From NCBI GenBank assembly GCA_036897445.1, contig JAYMTL010000019.1, forward strand, positions 62,001-126,000: a stretch of DNA of 64,000 bases, in the 5' to 3' direction. How positions within the stretch are numbered: position 1 is the stretch's first letter; each line of letters begins with the position of its first letter. Shown here in pieces: positions 61,601 to 64,000 of this stretch. The notes under the pieces are model-generated. The model was not told where the DNA came from. It saw nothing but the letters and a program-made list of their open reading frames with translations, and made no database searches. A program made the position numbers and the translations under genes. Source of the stretch: Pelargonium tetragonum. Its lineage: Eukaryota; Streptophyta; Magnoliopsida; Geraniales; Geraniaceae.

Positions 61601-63115
61601 ATTTCCGGCTTTGTTAAAAAAAGCCTGCGGTTACTGTTGATAAAAAATCCGGTGATAATTCTTTTTTCCCTAAGGGTTAGGAGTCTTTTGCAAAATAAAT
61701 GCGCCCAAGAAAATCTACTTTCGTATTCTATGAAGGGGAGAGCTGGGTTCAGCTATCGTAAAGGGTTTCTTTAGGTTCTGAAGATGGGTATAATAGGCCT
61801 TTGTTATTTTTAAATCTAGAAAAATTCGGGACCCTTGAGAGTAAGTATTTCTGAGCGATATGAAATTTTAGTTCTTGTTTCATTAAAAACTTGTATAAAA
61901 AGAAAAAGAAACTTAATAAAGAAAGAGTTCTATCTTGGTTTACAAATCCAAAGGATAATTTATCTTTAGGAGGACTTTTTAACCAAGGGCATGGGAATGT
62001 TGCAATCAAGGCTTTAAAAAGCTTAAGTTATATATTAAATACAAAGAGTACCCAAATGAAACCAAGACTGATTTTATTACCATTATGGAAATTTCAAGCA
62101 TTTTATGTTAGCGAATACTCTAGGACTAATCTCACCTCTACTTAAGAATTATATAACAGGATAATTTGAAAGGCTAAAGAATAGGGACTATGCTCGTTGA
62201 TAATCTATTTGAAGCCCTGCTTAAAAAAAAGAAGTATCGCCGAGTGCTTGGTATATAAGATATAGTTCAAACGAAGGATATAAAGTTTTAGCCTAGGAAT
62301 TAAGATTCTTCTAAGTTAAATATATAAACAAAGAAACTCCAGAATTTTCTTTTCCGAGTTTACTTCCTTTATGGTTTACGAGCAACTTTCGAACGGTAAA
62401 GCTTAAGCGGTCACTAGTAAGTAGTACGCAATTAAAATACTTGATATCCCGTTTTTGCTGTAGTATAACAACATACATAATGAACTCCTTATTCTTGCAA
62501 CCAAAACTGTCGAGTCCTGTTCGTGTTATTAAAAAAGGCAGGGCGTGTATAAAGAAGGAGCTAGAATGTGGACTTGAAAGGTTTGATTTTCTAGATTTGG
62601 AATGTGACTAACTAAACTATAAGAAATTGGATCTAGAAAGGTTAAAACCTATTGGCGCGACGAGCAGAAGTACTCTATATTATATTATGTGGAACTTCTT
62701 CTTTCCCGAAACTAGACAGACCTTACATAGAAGTTAGTATAATAACGTATTCTCGGAAAGTCAATTGGCACTTACTGTGTGCCGGGTCGTAGTGCAAAAG
62801 TCTAAAGGAAATCCTTGGCTTTTTTGCAATCCATTTTGTACCCATACTTTAGAGTTTACCACCTTTTTTCCACTGAGTGACGACGGTTCTAATCGAGATT
62901 TATGCTTGAAATACACAAGACACAAGTGAGGCAAGTTTCTTACAAAAGAGGAACTAGTAACAAATTAAAGGGCAAAGGGCTGATATGATTAAACCTAGTC
63001 AGTCATATGTAGACCTTGTCACAGCAAAACCTATAGCATTAGTATATTTAGTCACCAAGTTTGGACTTAATAAAGAAGTCGTAAGTTTAGCTTGACTAGG
63101 CTTTAACTTTCCCGC

Positions 63116-63167
63116 AAGGGGTTCTCCTTAAAAAAGCAGGTTTTGATTCTGGAATTCCCAACCCCTT
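63116..63167. repeat. 8-bp inverted repeat, 36-nt loop
   Basis: AAGGGGTT (63116-63123) and AACCCCTT (63160-63167) are exact reverse complements. With a loop this long the match is within chance. Listed because the GGGGTT/AACCCC word recurs in the window's hairpins. Confidence 0.35.
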
Positions 63168-64000
63168 TTGATAAAGAGAGCTTTTGTGCTTTATTAATTA
63201 AGCAAATAAAGAGCAAAACTCTCGTTGTGCTTACTCTCTTTTCTATTAGCACAGGTAGAGTCAATAATACTCATTGTTGAGAGAGGAGTTTGGTGATTCG
63301 CTCCGGAAAACTCTAAGAAAAGAACCTAATGCTTTTTATATCTTTTATAGTTATATATATAGAAATTTGACTTAAGGACCTTACTAAAGATTTGTATCCA
63401 AAATGTCATAACAAAAAGGGTATCGAGGACATAGTTTTTCAAAATAGCATAGAGGTCGGTCGTGATTAACATCTTTCTGAGACAACTTATTCTGCCATTT
63501 ATAAATACTCTTTGATATAACATTAGGAATCTAAACTAAAGAAGTAACCCATATTACTTGTGACGAAATAAAATAGCATTCTACTAGATGTCTTTTTATT
63601 CTGTTGAAGTAGAATAAGTCTATTTGTTTTACATAACCCTTTTCCGTATTCATTCAAGCAGCAAAGAGGCCAGAGAGTTACAACTTATAGGGAAGAACTC
63701 TGGTTCAAGAAAACCCATAGAACTAAGGATCAAAAAGTCTAATATTTTGCGCTAAAAACTAGCATAAAATTTTACAGTTATTATACTAAACATAAACGCT
63801 AGTGATTCATTCGTACTACAATCCTTTCAATTATATACCAGGCGTATGTCGAGGATTAAACTATCTTATATAATGCTCTTCTTGAAACCCGAGCGCTCTC
63901 TCTCGCAAATCTTCAGGACTCTAACTCTAGTGACAGGTTTTCTACTAAAGTAAAGTTACTAACAAATCTCCTCATCAGGCTTATGCGCCTTGCGAATTTT

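Larger units (their letters stand above)
1..64000. other. Gene desert: no recognisable coding or RNA gene
   Basis: No open frame in either strand resembles a known protein. The longest started frame is 136 codons (5651-6061, minus) and the rest are below 90. With about 36% G+C, a random sequence this long should contain about one stop-free run of 130 codons and about a hundred of over 60, so these lengths need no coding explanation. TAA, TAG and TGA are all frequent in sampled stretches, so reassigning TGA to Trp or TAA/TAG to Gln is not an obvious rescue. No full rRNA core, no complete cloverleaf tRNA, no transposase, reverse transcriptase or intron ORF was seen. Between the small features listed separately I see only AT-rich unique sequence. 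Confidence 0.8.

Noticed and set aside
61891-62145. 84-codon plus-strand frame starting MYKKKKKLNKERVLSWFTNP
   Set aside because: It reads plausibly, but an open frame on the other strand overlaps it (61749-62009), it has no known motif, and its length is common by chance.

Overview
This 64 kb window holds no gene that I can recognise. It is AT-rich (about 36% G+C, judged by eye from sampled lines). Stop codons TAA, TAG and TGA are all common in every frame I sampled. The longest ATG/GTG/TTG-started open frame is 136 codons. For random DNA of this length and composition I estimate the longest stop-free run at roughly 130 codons and about a hundred runs over 60 codons, so the many 60-90 codon frames are what chance gives. 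None of their translations resembles a protein family I know. I see no transposon or virus remains, no CRISPR array and no complete rRNA.

The organism cannot be named. The lack of genes over 64 kb argues against a bacterium, archaeon, phage or compact organelle. Few microsatellites and no visible retroelements make it unlike a typical plant or animal nuclear intergenic region. A bloated, gene-poor organelle genome or an unusual protist genome would fit, but this is inference. Fragmented genes, very short exons or heavily edited genes would escape inspection by eye.

Layout. 1-10 kb: featureless AT-rich DNA with a bulged hairpin (1008-1036), a 15-bp tandem doublet (2478-2507), a small hairpin (3972-3995) and a perfect 24-bp palindrome (8058-8081). 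10-20 kb: a 15-bp perfect hairpin (10036-10073), the first copy of a recurring 17-mer (11304), a purine-rich island (about 11940-12115), both copies of a 34-bp direct repeat (13767 and 17839) and pyrimidine-rich islands near 14.3 and 15.7 kb. 20-30 kb: a minus-strand copy of the 17-mer (20462), a terminator-like hairpin (24677-24710), purine-rich DNA at 26.8-27.0 kb, a tRNA-like sequence (27673-27742) and a hairpin (28301-28350). 30-45 kb: two oppositely skewed islands sharing words (30.35 and 33.03 kb), an (AT)n tract inside an inverted repeat (32890-32923), further 17-mer copies (34677, 38772), a compositionally distinct block (about 41090-41730) and a tRNA-like fragment (44514-44566). 45-64 kb: 17-mer copies at 52039 and 53725 and purine-rich islands at about 53.6, 54.4 and 58.6 kb.

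Three signals exceed chance clearly. First, the 17-mer AAGGTAATGTAATTAAG occurs five times exactly plus one near copy, four of the five exact copies on the plus strand. Second, there is an excess of exact side-by-side doublets of 9-16 bp. Third, there are a few long perfect inverted repeats and one 34-bp direct repeat. They suggest a sequence shaped by slippage, short repeats and perhaps transcription or RNA signals rather than by protein coding.
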